In this document: positions 35,783-44,545 of the stretch, piece after piece
How the letters are laid out: each line of letters opens with the position of its first letter
How positions within the stretch are numbered: the stretch's first letter is position 1
NCBI GenBank assembly: GCA_965221625.1
Contig: OZ244903.1
Location: forward strand, 1,550,001-1,614,000
Length of the DNA: 64,000 nucleotides
Direction of reading: 5' to 3'
Source of the DNA: Bin127 sp965221625
GTDB lineage: Bacteria; Chloroflexota; Dehalococcoidia; Lucifugimonadales; Lucifugimonadaceae
Position numbers and translations under genes: made by a program
Notes under the pieces: model-generated
Seen by the model: only the letters and a program-made list of their open reading frames with translations
The model's database searches: none
What the model was told of the DNA's origin: nothing

Positions 35783-37195
35783 ATGGACAGTTCGAACCAG
35801 CTGATCGAAAACCTCACGCTCGCCGCATACATCGTCGCTTCAATCATGTTCATTGTTGGGTTGCTGTGGTTGAGATCTCCGGAAACGGCACGCTCGGGCA
35901 ATCGCCTCTCGGCACTTGGGATGCTAATCGCCGTGGTCTTCACCCTCATCGACCGCGAGATCGTGAGCTATGAGTGGATTATCGCCGGCTTAGTCATTGG
36001 TGCAATAGTCGGATCGATTGCCGCACGTCAGGTGCAACTCACTGCGATGCCGCAGATGGTCGCCATCTTCAACGGTTTGGGCGGTGCCGCCTCTGCTGTG
36101 GTTGCATCCGCTCAGATCGTGTCGCAAAACGATGTTGGCACTGTAGATGAGATCGGAAGCATCACCGTGGCGGTGTCGGTGATCATCGGATCATTGACCT
36201 TCACTGGCAGCCTGATTGCGTTCGGCAAGTTACAAGGGATCGTAGCGACCCAGCCGTTGTTAATGCCATTGCGCCACGTAATCGTCGGGTTGCTAGGCAT
36301 CGCCGCTCTCGCTATTGCTGGGGTCACGGTTTACGATCCGCAACTCGAGTGGGCCTTGATAGCGATGGCAGCCGTGGCACTTGCAATCGGCATCCTCATC
36401 GTAATTCCGATCGGTGGTGCAGATATGCCGGTGGTAATTGCGTTGCTGAACTCGTACTCGGGATTGGCAGCAGCAGCTACCGGATTCGTTATCGACAATC
36501 CGATGCTCATCATCGCCGGCTCTTTGGTCGGGGCGTCCGGCTTAATCCTGACCCGCATCATGACGCGAGCGATGAATCGTTCATTGGGCAACGTGATGTT
36601 TGGTGGTTTTGGCGTTGCCGACTCGACAGGACCGTCTGGCGCAAGCGCGACCGCGGCCGACCGACCAGTTCGCTCGGTCAACGCTCCTGAAGCAGCAATC
36701 GTTCTCGGTTACGCCAACGCGGTGATATTCGTACCCGGGTACGGCTTGGCGGTCGCCCAGGCGCAGCATCAAGTACGAGAACTCGCCGATCTGCTAATCC
36801 AACGCGGCGCAGAAGTGCGATACGCCATCCATCCAGTCGCCGGACGCATGCCCGGGCATATGAATGTCTTGCTCGCCGAGGCCGACGTACCGTATGACCA
36901 ACTGAAGGATTTGGACGAGATCAACGATGACTTCCGCAGGACTGACGTTGCGGTTGTGGTCGGCGCCAACGACGTGACGAATCCGGCGGCACGTACAGAT
37001 CGCAGCAGCCCCATCTACGGGATGCCTATCCTGAACGTAGATCAAGCGAAAGCAACGATTGTGCTGAAGCGCTCAATGGCATCCGGTTTTGCAGGCGTCG
37101 AGAACGAGCTGTTCCACATGGAGAACACCATGATGCTCTTCGGCGACGCCCGAGCATCGATCGAGTCATTGACTGCAGAGATGAAGGAGCTGTAA
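35783..37195 (+). CDS. pntB: NAD(P) transhydrogenase beta subunit
   Basis: A 470-residue integral membrane protein with about eight N-terminal helices and the C-terminal NADP(H)-binding domain III, marked by 'FVPGYGLAVAQAQHQV', 'YAIHPVAGRMPGHMNVLLAEA' and 'VVVGANDVTNPAART'. ATG 35783 starts the homologous region ('MDSSNQLIENLTLAAY'); a longer open frame from 35516 would overlap the opposite-strand gene. Together with PntAA and PntAB it couples proton entry to NADPH formation. The VOC gene 37207 follows 11 bases after its stop. Confidence 0.93.
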   Translation: MDSSNQLIENLTLAAYIVASIMFIVGLLWLRSPETARSGNRLSALGMLIAVVFTLIDREIVSYEWIIAGLVIGAIVGSIAARQVQLTAMPQMVAIFNGLGGAASAVVASAQIVSQNDVGTVDEIGSITVAVSVIIGSLTFTGSLIAFGKLQGIVATQPLLMPLRHVIVGLLGIAALAIAGVTVYDPQLEWALIAMAAVALAIGILIVIPIGGADMPVVIALLNSYSGLAAAATGFVIDNPMLIIAGSLVGASGLILTRIMTRAMNRSLGNVMFGGFGVADSTGPSGASATAADRPVRSVNAPEAAIVLGYANAVIFVPGYGLAVAQAQHQVRELADLLIQRGAEVRYAIHPVAGRMPGHMNVLLAEADVPYDQLKDLDEINDDFRRTDVAVVVGANDVTNPAARTDRSSPIYGMPILNVDQAKATIVLKRSMASGFAGVENELFHMENTMMLFGDARASIESLTAEMKEL

Positions 37196-37206
37196 GGGGT
37201 TTTGAC

Positions 37207-37593
37207 GTGCGAATCTACGGCGTAGGGCAGATTTCGATTTCGACCACCGATCTCGATTCCGCGATCGAGTTCTACCGCGACGTACTAGATATACCGTTCC
37301 TCTTTCGGGTTCCCGGCACTCCAGAAATGGCATTCTTCGATTGCGGCGGGACGCGCCTGTACGTCACCGAGCGCGAAGGGGACGACGCAGAATTGGGCAA
37401 TTCGGTGATCTACTTCAAGGTCGACTCTGCCAGTGACGCGGCTGCTGAGCTAACTGCGAAGGGCGTCAAGCTCGATTCTGAACCGCACGTCATTCACGCA
37501 TCCGGTGACTATCGGCTATGGATGGCGTTTTTCAAGGATCCGGCCGGAAATCTCATGGCGGTAATGAGCGAAGAAGGCGCGCTCACTGCTTAG
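37207..37593 (+). CDS. Single-domain VOC (glyoxalase-type) protein
   Basis: A 128-residue VOC protein from a GTG start, 'QISISTTDLDSAIEFYRDVLDIPFLF', which unlike the double-module proteins at 21-25 kb is a true one-module size. Gln replaces the usual N-terminal His ligand. 'YFKVDSASDAAAEL' and 'FKDPAGNLMAVMSEE' complete the module. It lies 11 bases after pntB and probably shares its transcript. Confidence 0.82.
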   Translation: MRIYGVGQISISTTDLDSAIEFYRDVLDIPFLFRVPGTPEMAFFDCGGTRLYVTEREGDDAELGNSVIYFKVDSASDAAAELTAKGVKLDSEPHVIHASGDYRLWMAFFKDPAGNLMAVMSEEGALTA

Positions 37594-37599
37594 TGCCGA

Positions 37600-37785
37600 T
37601 CAACGCGGTCGTCGTTTTCCGCCACCTCGGAATACCAACCTAAATCCTCCAATGATGAGGACGATTGCTACAGGTATCCACAGGTACTTCAACTCGAAAA
37701 TGCCGAAGGTCCACAGCAGACCGACCACCCCGGCGATGATCAGCAACAAACCGCATCCGATTCTTGCGACCGCATTGCTACCCAT
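37600..37785 (-). CDS. Small two-helix membrane protein
   Basis: A 61-residue protein with two hydrophobic helices near residues 9-26 and 32-50 separated by a short turn ('GIFELKYLW'), and a basic tail 'RGGGKRRPR'. The helix-turn-helix pattern and cytosolic-basic end are like DUF5668 proteins. It is convergent with the VOC gene (6 bases apart). Modest support: short length, no other family marks. Confidence 0.5.
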   Translation of the reverse strand: MGSNAVARIGCGLLLIIAGVVGLLWTFGIFELKYLWIPVAIVLIIGGFRLVFRGGGKRRPR

Positions 37786-37884
37786 TACACGGGAATTCCA
37801 AACCTTAGCTCAAACTTGCAGGTCAACGACGCGTGCGCGCAGCAACTGACCATTGCAATATCCATGGGTTTCTGCCGATGGCAG

Positions 37885-38676
37885 TTACCATGCACCGTGC
37901 AGATGGTCGGGTGGCGTGACCGGTTCTTTGTTCCACAACGTCTCGAGCGTGTAGCGCGGTTCCCATCCTAAGATGCGACGTGTCTTCTCGCTATTGAACT
38001 TGTGGTGAGGAATCTCAGGAAACGTAAAGAAAGTCTCGCACCGGGACGGAAGTCGAGATAGCGGCACCTCAAGAGCTGCTCGGATGGCGGTTCCGCAATC
38101 GGTCCACGCCGTAGTGAATGGCGTCATATCTTCGTGATATGTTGCCTCAGGTGTTCCGCGACCAATGCCCCAATTCCAAGTGTGACGCATGTTGTAGTAG
38201 AGCATCGTGATGACGTAGATGCCGAACTGCTCACTGAAGACACGGCAGATCTCCTGACCTAGGCCTTTGGAGTGAGCATACAGCCGAGTTCCGAACTGCG
38301 GCGGCATGTCGGGATTGAGATCGAAATCCCAATCCTCATAGGTCTCGCCGACCAGCTGGAAGTGAGGTCCGGTGTTGATAACCCGTTTGATGCCGTGTTC
38401 ACGTGCGGCAACCATCATGTTGTAGTTGCCTCGCGTACTCACGTCGAAAGCAAGCTGACGGTCTTCACGCAAAACCGAGAGATTGATAATGGCATCGCAG
38501 CCTTCCGCGGCCGCAATCACTGACTCGCGGTCGTCGGCACTGATTTGACGGAAATCACCATCGAACCCGTCGCCCGGCGGATTGATGTCGGTGAGCACTA
38601 TTTCGTGGCGATGCTTGAGTGCCTTAACCACCCACGGCCCAAGCATCCCGCAGCCACCGAGTACGAGAACTCTCAT
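37885..38676 (-). CDS. NAD-dependent epimerase/dehydratase family protein (first of two)
   Basis: A 263-residue extended SDR with the Rossmann start 'LVLGGCGMLGPWVV' and the active-site Tyr-x-x-x-Lys in 'LYAHSKGLG'. It has 'GHF'-type variations in the middle ('NTGPHFQLVGETYEDWDFDL'). AAGGAAA lies 8 bases before its ATG. It is coupled to the neighbouring epimerase gene upstream (27 bases). Sugar or ketone substrate unknown. Confidence 0.82.
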   Translation of the reverse strand: MRVLVLGGCGMLGPWVVKALKHRHEIVLTDINPPGDGFDGDFRQISADDRESVIAAAEGCDAIINLSVLREDRQLAFDVSTRGNYNMMVAAREHGIKRVINTGPHFQLVGETYEDWDFDLNPDMPPQFGTRLYAHSKGLGQEICRVFSEQFGIYVITMLYYNMRHTWNWGIGRGTPEATYHEDMTPFTTAWTDCGTAIRAALEVPLSRLPSRCETFFTFPEIPHHKFNSEKTRRILGWEPRYTLETLWNKEPVTPPDHLHGAW

Positions 38677-38703
38677 CGTTTATTTCCTTCTCCGAAACCC
38701 AGA

Positions 38704-39381
38704 TTAAATTCCGAGGAGTCGGGATGCCTTTGCTGTGGAATACCTTTGATCGGCGATGGAGGATTGGACGTGCACGTCCTGCCACTGCTCGACATCGCTC
38801 TCCAGCGCGGCAATGATCGCTTTGCCGACATCCTCGTGGCAAACAGCCGCGGTCCCCGCATCGTCGCCGAGAGCATCCGGACTTCCACCGACAATCGGCC
38901 AACCGAGTCGGAGATTGACGACCTGGAACTTGCGATCTCGTGCGAACTCCTTGCATACCGTTTCGCAAAGGTGAGCGCACAGGAGATTGACGTCGCTCGC
39001 CAACGGTTGGCTTCGCCAATTCTCGGTGACAACGAGGTTCTCTTCATAGGTTTCCATCAAACGCAGAGTGCTGACATTCACGACCCGTTTAACGTCGGCT
39101 TGGGAAGCTGCCCATAGCAGGTTGTAAACGCGACGCGTGAAGTAGTCGAGCGTGAAGTCTGCGTCGGCATGGGGATGGTCTTCGTAACCGATATTGACGA
39201 TCGCATCGATACCTCTTACCAGATCATCGGTTGCCTCGTCATGGTTGAGGTCGCAAACAATGACGTCTTCCTCGCCACCGGACATAATCATCGTCCGGCG
39301 AACATCGTGATCTGACGCGGCAAGAAGGGAGGATACGGTGCGTCCGGTTGGGGAAAGTGCGCCGGAGATTAGAACGTTCAT
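38704..39381 (-). CDS. NAD-dependent epimerase/dehydratase family protein (second of two)
   Basis: A 225-residue extended SDR with 'VLISGALSPTGRTVSSLL' as the cofactor loop and 'VVNVSTLRLMETYEENL' downstream. The expected Tyr-x-x-x-Lys is not clear, so it may be a binding or non-catalytic member. ATG 39381 is used; a GTG at 39393 would add four residues. It precedes the related gene at 37885-38676 in the same operon. Confidence 0.75.
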   Translation of the reverse strand: MNVLISGALSPTGRTVSSLLAASDHDVRRTMIMSGGEEDVIVCDLNHDEATDDLVRGIDAIVNIGYEDHPHADADFTLDYFTRRVYNLLWAASQADVKRVVNVSTLRLMETYEENLVVTENWRSQPLASDVNLLCAHLCETVCKEFARDRKFQVVNLRLGWPIVGGSPDALGDDAGTAAVCHEDVGKAIIAALESDVEQWQDVHVQSSIADQRYSTAKASRLLGI

Positions 39382-39494
39382 TGTCGCTGTCACTGGTTAC
39401 GGCCTTCTACACTCACGAAATGATAACGCGTCGATTCTTCGAGTGCTAATCTGGGTGGAGGATCCACGAACCTCTGGCCAGCTCGGAGTCAATC

Positions 39495-40172
39495 ATGTGC
39501 GGACGTTTTGGCTTATTCATCGATCTCGACGAACTCGTCGACATGCTGAGCCTTGATGCACGATCCATATCCGAAACGTACCGCCCGAGTTGGAACATCA
39601 CTCCATCAACGGACGTCGTAGCCATCACGCAAAGTTCTGGAGGACGACAAGCTTCGATGATGCGATGGGGGCTGATACCACACTGGGCCAAAGGGCCGAC
39701 GTCATTCCCGCGACCGATGATCAACGCGCGTTCCGAGACGATCGCCGAGAAGCCGATGTTTAGTGGTGCGTTCAGGGAACGAAGGTGCATCGTGCCAGCG
39801 AACGGATTCTATGAATGGCGAAGTCGCAAACCGATCTGGTTCTACGACGCTGAGTCACCGGTTATGTTGCTGGCAGGGATCTGGAACGTCTGGGAAGGTG
39901 CCGACCACGGCATAGCGAGTATCGCGTCGTTGGCAATTGTGACCACGGATGCCAACGAACAGGTGAGACCAACTCACGATCGCATGCCAGTGGCACTCGA
40001 CGCATCGGGAGCCGAGATTTGGCTCGAAGACTCAGTAGCAGAGGACTTGCTGCATCGGGTGATGGTTTCCCGCCCGTGGGAGACCGTGGTTTCGATAGAG
40101 GCGAATCCGGCGGTAAGTGCGGCGAAGAATGACGGTCCGCATCTCCTAGAAGGTCAAACCGGATTGGTGTAG
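39495..40172 (+). CDS. SRAP/HMCES-type abasic-site DNA-protein crosslink protein (YedK family)
   Basis: A 225-residue SRAP protein. After initiator removal the catalytic Cys2 ('MCGRFGLF') forms a covalent link to abasic DNA. The other family marks are 'NARSETI', 'RRCIVPANGFYEWR' and 'THDRMPV'. It protects or repairs abasic sites in single-stranded DNA, and sits outside any DNA-repair cluster. ATG start just before the Cys. It is convergent with the SMP-30 gene at 40319. Confidence 0.92.
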   Translation: MCGRFGLFIDLDELVDMLSLDARSISETYRPSWNITPSTDVVAITQSSGGRQASMMRWGLIPHWAKGPTSFPRPMINARSETIAEKPMFSGAFRERRCIVPANGFYEWRSRKPIWFYDAESPVMLLAGIWNVWEGADHGIASIASLAIVTTDANEQVRPTHDRMPVALDASGAEIWLEDSVAEDLLHRVMVSRPWETVVSIEANPAVSAAKNDGPHLLEGQTGLV

Positions 40173-40318
40173 GGCAGTGGTCTGACGATCATTGCCGTTT
40201 CTGATGGCACTGTCACTAGAGTCTCGACGCTCCTTCCTCGCGGCGTTTAGACGCTCCATCTAATGGGCTACGCCAGACCGGCAAAAATCCAGCGTGTCCA
40301 GAAACCCGCCGGAGCTCA

Positions 40319-41215
40319 TCAAAACATCCGGCGCGGATATGCGAGGTGCCCAGTCAAACCGGTTTTCGCCACCTTGTAGACATGACCCGTGGCAAACGTC
40401 ACGAACAGTATGTTGAGCATCGGGCCGCCGAACGTGCAGTTGGTCGGACTGTTTTGTGGCGTGCGGTGCGTCGATCGGACTAACCCGTTGGGTTCGAAGA
40501 CGTACATCGCGGATCCCGGTCCCGATTGCTCTGAACCAGCCGACGCGACGATCAGTCCGTCTGTTGTCGCTGCCATACCATCAACGCCGCGGCCTGCTCC
40601 AAAGTCGAACAGCGTGGTTCGGGTGCCCAACGTGCCGTCTGGTTCAACCGAGTAGGCACGTAGCTCGCGTTTCAACCGTGGCAAAACGGGGCTGTCCGCA
40701 ACGTAGAGTACCGACTGATCTGGCGAAAGGAGCACGCCATTAGGCCGATTCGTATCGAACGTGACGCGCTTAACCGTCCAGTTTCCTCCGAAAATGTGCT
40801 CCGCGAGATAGACCGATTCGTGAGACAGATTGTTCGGTTGCTGCGAGTAATTGGGATCGGAGAAGTAGATGCGACCTTGGCCATCGACGTCGAGGTCGTT
40901 CGGCATGTTGATCTTAGAGCCACCGAGATTGTCGGCGATGACTGCTGGTTCGGCGTTTGGATCATTGGGGTTTAACTCGACCACCCGGTTTTCGCCACCT
41001 TCACAAGCGAACAAACGTCCTGAACGGTCGAACTTCATGCCGTTTGCCTGCCCCGATGGTTGTCGCCAGACCTCGACTTCGCCAGAGTTGGCGTCCCAAC
41101 GGTACGTAGTTGACGCGTAACACTCGTTGTAGAGCAATCCGCCGCCATCCCAATTTGGACCTTCAGTGAGCGAATCATGCTCTGCAATCAATTCCCAATC
41201 CCAGTTGTCGGCCAT
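40319..41215 (-). CDS. SMP-30/gluconolactonase family protein (first copy)
   Basis: A 298-residue six-bladed propeller of the SMP-30 family. Ca/Zn-ligand regions are 'LTEGPNWDGGGLLYNE' (Glu near the start), 'NMPNDLDVDGQGRIYFSDPNY' (Asn/Asp) and 'RGVDGMAATTDG'. ATG 41215 ('MADNWDWE') is chosen because AAGGAG lies 5 bases upstream; the longer frame to 41275 starts with unrelated residues. It likely hydrolyses sugar lactones and pairs with the paralogue 66 bases upstream. Confidence 0.87.
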   Translation of the reverse strand: MADNWDWELIAEHDSLTEGPNWDGGGLLYNECYASTTYRWDANSGEVEVWRQPSGQANGMKFDRSGRLFACEGGENRVVELNPNDPNAEPAVIADNLGGSKINMPNDLDVDGQGRIYFSDPNYSQQPNNLSHESVYLAEHIFGGNWTVKRVTFDTNRPNGVLLSPDQSVLYVADSPVLPRLKRELRAYSVEPDGTLGTRTTLFDFGAGRGVDGMAATTDGLIVASAGSEQSGPGSAMYVFEPNGLVRSTHRTPQNSPTNCTFGGPMLNILFVTFATGHVYKVAKTGLTGHLAYPRRMF

Positions 41216-41281
41216 GTAGCTCCTTGATCTAGCAGTTTCGCGCCTACCCTGTGCCGGGGTGACAACGAACGTCAATCAGGC

Positions 41282-42151
41282 TCAATTCGGGTAGAGGAGG
41301 TGCCCAGTCATGCCCGTGTCACGAGCGACCAGGCAGTGCCCTTCGATTGACGATACGTACAGATCCTCACCGACGAAGGTACAGTTCGTAGGACGTTGAG
41401 CGTTGACTGGGTGTTGCTCGACGATCAAACCTTCGGGGTCGAACACCGTGATGTTCCCGCCGGGCCCTGAAACTTCCCATCCGGTGCATGCGACGATGCT
41501 TCCGTCAGCAGCCAAGGTCATACCATCAATACCTCGGTGCGGGCCGAAATCGTGAAGGATGGTGCATTCGCCGAGAGATCCGTCGTCATTGACTGGATAT
41601 GATCTCAAATCTCGTCTCTCACTCGCCCGATAATCGCTTTGTGCGACGTAGAGAGTCTTGTAATCGGCTGAGAATAGGATGCCATTTGGCTGGGAGCAGT
41701 CGACCGTCCGTCTCGCGCAATGCCAGTTGCCATCTTCGGCCCGTTCCGCGGAGATCACCGCAGAGTAGGGGATACCGACGTTGGGGTGAGTATCACCGAC
41801 GCGGTCGGTAAAGTAGATAGCCCCAGACGGTGTGATGGCAAGATCATTCGGGCCATTGAATGGCAACCCGTCTAAACTGTCGACAACAGTCGAATGTCCG
41901 CCATCATCGTCGAACAAGACGATTGCTCTGGCACTCCCGGCGCACCCGTAGAGATTCCCATCGGCATCGAAGTTGAGACCGTTGGTGCCGTCGGTGTTCT
42001 CAGCCCATACATCCAACAATCCGGAATTGACGTCGAGTCGCATGATGCGATTGTGGGCGATGTTGCTGTAAAGCATGTGCGTGCCGGTCCAGCAGTTGCC
42101 CTCCGTGATTGATCCCAACATCGGCGCGGCATCTTCAAACGTCCAAGGCAT
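41282..42151 (-). CDS. SMP-30/gluconolactonase family protein (second copy)
   Basis: A 289-residue paralogue of the adjacent gene with 'SITEGNCWTGTHMLYSN', 'NGPNDLAITPSGAIYFTD' and 'HRGIDGMTLAADGSI'. ATG 42151 (GAGGGA 8 bases upstream) is used; a TTG two codons upstream is also possible. The two are a tandem duplication with the same metal-ligand pattern, so related substrates are likely. The moaD/thiS gene lies upstream in the same direction. Confidence 0.86.
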   Translation of the reverse strand: MPWTFEDAAPMLGSITEGNCWTGTHMLYSNIAHNRIMRLDVNSGLLDVWAENTDGTNGLNFDADGNLYGCAGSARAIVLFDDDGGHSTVVDSLDGLPFNGPNDLAITPSGAIYFTDRVGDTHPNVGIPYSAVISAERAEDGNWHCARRTVDCSQPNGILFSADYKTLYVAQSDYRASERRDLRSYPVNDDGSLGECTILHDFGPHRGIDGMTLAADGSIVACTGWEVSGPGGNITVFDPEGLIVEQHPVNAQRPTNCTFVGEDLYVSSIEGHCLVARDTGMTGHLLYPN

Positions 42152-42249
42152 GTCCAAACTCCCTCAAGCCAAAGATTCGCACTAGATTGTACGCGCCCGA
42201 CCGCGATCGAATGCAACCGTACGCAATGACGAGATAACGTTAGCGGGTC

Positions 42250-42281
42250 GGCTTCAGTCGACACGAAGCCCCATGATGGGG
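42250..42281 (-). other. Two overlapping hairpins between the MoaD and SMP-30 genes
   Basis: GGCTTC (42250-42255) pairs with GAAGCC (42265-42270), and CCCC/GGGG ends flank CATGATG at 42269-42281. They could end the moaD transcript but lack a T tract. Confidence 0.3.
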
Positions 42282-42302
42282 AGTTGATTTCGATCGGCGC
42301 GG

Positions 42303-42578
42303 CTATCCACCCGCGACGGCGGGAACGATGCTCACTTCGTCACCGTCTGAAACTGCGGTTTCGAGGCCTTCAAGATAGCGAATGTCTTCACCATTGACGT
42401 AGATGTTGACGAAGTGCCGCAAGTCCCCGTCGTCATCACAAAGTCGAGCCTTGATGCCTGGGAACGAACTGTCGAGAGACTCGATCATCGCGGCGACATC
42501 GGAACCGTCGGCGTCAACCGTAGATTCTTGGTTCGTCAACCGCCGCAATGGCGTCGGAATCTTCACTGATACCGCCAT
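42303..42578 (-). CDS. MoaD/ThiS-family sulfur carrier protein
   Basis: A 91-residue ubiquitin-fold protein ending in Gly-Gly ('PAVAGG'), the site that becomes a thiocarboxylate. 'VDADGSDVAAMIESL' and 'VNGEDIRYLEGLETAVSDGDEVSIVPA' are standard. The length and the position near threonine synthase are like CysO-type carriers that feed sulfur to cysteine or other thiols rather than to molybdopterin. No moaE or thiG is in the window. AAGGA lies before the ATG. Confidence 0.87.
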   Translation of the reverse strand: MAVSVKIPTPLRRLTNQESTVDADGSDVAAMIESLDSSFPGIKARLCDDDGDLRHFVNIYVNGEDIRYLEGLETAVSDGDEVSIVPAVAGG

Positions 42579-42720
42579 AGGTCCTTATCTCCGTATTGAA
42601 ATCTGCGCCTCGCCGAACGACGACAGCCAATCGTTATTTTCGGTGAAGTGATTCTAGATTACCTCTGAGGGCGCAACCCGGAACGGCGTTTCGCGCGCTA
42701 CCAATTGACGGCTCAGAAAC

Positions 42721-43950
42721 TCACGCCACCGCCGGTTCCAACATCATCTCGTCGAACGACTTGACCGATGCATCAATAGTGGCGACTTTGATGCCGTCGT
42801 TTACCGCGTCCATCGTCTTGAGTCCGCTGCCGGTGATCAATGCCACCGTCTCTTCATCGCGGTGGATTGCACCACTGTCGGCGAGTTGCTTTAGAGCAGA
42901 GATGACCACGCCTCCTGCAGTCTCCGCGAAAATGCCTTCTGTTTCGGCAAGCAAACGGATGCCAGCCGCAACGTCCTCTTCTGGCACGACACACCCCTTG
43001 CCGCCGCTTTCCGTCGTAATCTTCGCGGAGTAGTACCCGTCGGCTGGGGCTCCGATGGCGAGGGACTTGGCGATCGTGTCAGGGATTACCGGACGCGGAT
43101 GAGACTCGCCGTTCTTGACAGCGGATGCAACCGGCGCGCAACCTTCTGCTTGGGCGACATGCATCGAAGTCGAAACGTCGTCGATCAATCCGAGATTGGT
43201 GAACTCTCGCAGTCCCTTCCAAACCTTGGTGAGCAATGAACCGGATGCGACAGGCACGATGATGTGCTGCGGTGCACGCCATCCGAGTTGCTCGGCAACT
43301 TCAAAACCCAATGACTTGCTACCTTCGGAGTAGTACGGACGCATGTTCACGTTGACAAACGCCCACCGTTTCTCGTCCGCCAACTCGCTACACAACCGGT
43401 TGACGTCGTCGTAGTTGCCTCTCACCAGAATGACTGAACCAAAGATCGCTGCCATGTTGATCTTCGCGCGTTCGAGGTCGTGAGGCACGAACACCATGGT
43501 GTTCAGTTTCGCTTTTCGGCCGTGCGCGGCGGTGGCACCAGCAAGATTGCCGGTTGATGGGCAAGCGAGAGTGTCGAACCCGAACTCGACTGTTTTGGTG
43601 GTTGCCACCGAGACGACGCGATCTTTGAAAGAGTGGGTTGGATTTGCCGTGTCGTTCTTAATCCAAAGATTGTCCAAACCCAAGAACTCGCCAAGGTTGT
43701 TGGCCTTAAGCAGCGGAGTCAGGCCTGCACCGATGTCAACCGCATTGGCCGCGTCTGCTGGAAGCAAGTCGCCGTATCGCCACAGCGTCGCGGGGCCTTT
43801 CTGTATCGATTCACGGCTGATGTTGCGACGTACGGCGTCGTAGTCGTACTCGACTTCGAGCGGACCGAAGCAGAAGTCGCAAACGTAAAGAGGTTCTTCC
43901 GGGAATTCGTTGCCGCATTCTTTGCAACGGAGACCATTGACGTAGGGCAA
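42721..43950 (-). CDS. thrC: Threonine synthase
   Basis: A 409-residue PLP enzyme converting O-phosphohomoserine to threonine. The pyridoxal Lys is K109 in 'NPTHSFKDRVVS'. An N-terminal zinc ribbon (C9, C12, C24, C27) precedes the catalytic domain, as in many archaeal and actinobacterial ThrC. Phosphate/substrate loop 'CPSTGNLAGATAAHG'. TTG start; no ATG in the right place. The neighbouring MoaD-type gene is 142 bases downstream in the same direction. Fold-type II relatives include cysteine synthases that use thiocarboxylate donors, so a CysM-like role cannot be fully excluded, though ThrC is the better fit. Confidence 0.88.
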   Translation of the reverse strand: MPYVNGLRCKECGNEFPEEPLYVCDFCFGPLEVEYDYDAVRRNISRESIQKGPATLWRYGDLLPADAANAVDIGAGLTPLLKANNLGEFLGLDNLWIKNDTANPTHSFKDRVVSVATTKTVEFGFDTLACPSTGNLAGATAAHGRKAKLNTMVFVPHDLERAKINMAAIFGSVILVRGNYDDVNRLCSELADEKRWAFVNVNMRPYYSEGSKSLGFEVAEQLGWRAPQHIIVPVASGSLLTKVWKGLREFTNLGLIDDVSTSMHVAQAEGCAPVASAVKNGESHPRPVIPDTIAKSLAIGAPADGYYSAKITTESGGKGCVVPEEDVAAGIRLLAETEGIFAETAGGVVISALKQLADSGAIHRDEETVALITGSGLKTMDAVNDGIKVATIDASVKSFDEMMLEPAVA

Positions 43951-44545
43951 GGGTTTAGTTCCTTAGATTGCGCTGATGCACATCACGCCAGCGCATGGGA
44001 ACTTTTGAAGTAGCACCCGTGCCGGGAGTGACAGCAGCAGCCTCTAGATCCTGAGCTCGCTGATTCACCGACTGTACTCGCTCGCCACTTTGGGATCGAC
44101 GGGCGAGGACTGCGATATCTATCTTGATGTTAATCGGCGTGCGAAAAGGTGTCAAACTTCATCCGCGTGCGCGGTCGCGCATACGCCAAATCGAGTTGAA
44201 CGGGGAAGCATGCGTTTGACACGTTGGATGGCCGGTTGGGACTACTCGAACTTCCAATTCACCTAATACAACACCAACTCCTGAACGAACTTGCAGACAT
44301 GCCCGAAACGCAGGACGCAGAGGACGAACATGCGGAGTCGTTGCGTACCCACTCCAAGAGGATTCGGTTCAGGGTGCCGAGTGCTTGGGGTAGCGGATCC
44401 AAGCAATACGTCCCTGTTCGGTAGATTCGGGCACAAATTCTCCACAGAAACACCGCATGACCCACAGGACAACGCGAGATTCCGAAGTATTGCAATCGCT
44501 TGCAACTTTGGGCGTTACCTCAACCGAATCACGCTGACTCCACCT
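43951..44545. other. Gene-poor stretch between thrC and the leucine-rich-repeat pseudogene
   Basis: No frame here shows a convincing protein. The lower half probably contains the thrC promoter and the upper half the decayed 5' end of the leucine-rich-repeat gene. Neither a tRNA nor a riboswitch fold could be recognised. Confidence 0.5.

Noticed and set aside
38545..39117. 190-codon plus-strand frame
   Set aside because: It lies antisense to two epimerase genes with intact cofactor motifs and has no recognisable domain.
40173..40318. GACGCTCC repeated twice, as a mobile-element or attachment site
   Set aside because: Only two short copies 23 bases apart between convergent genes, with no integrase or inverted ends nearby.
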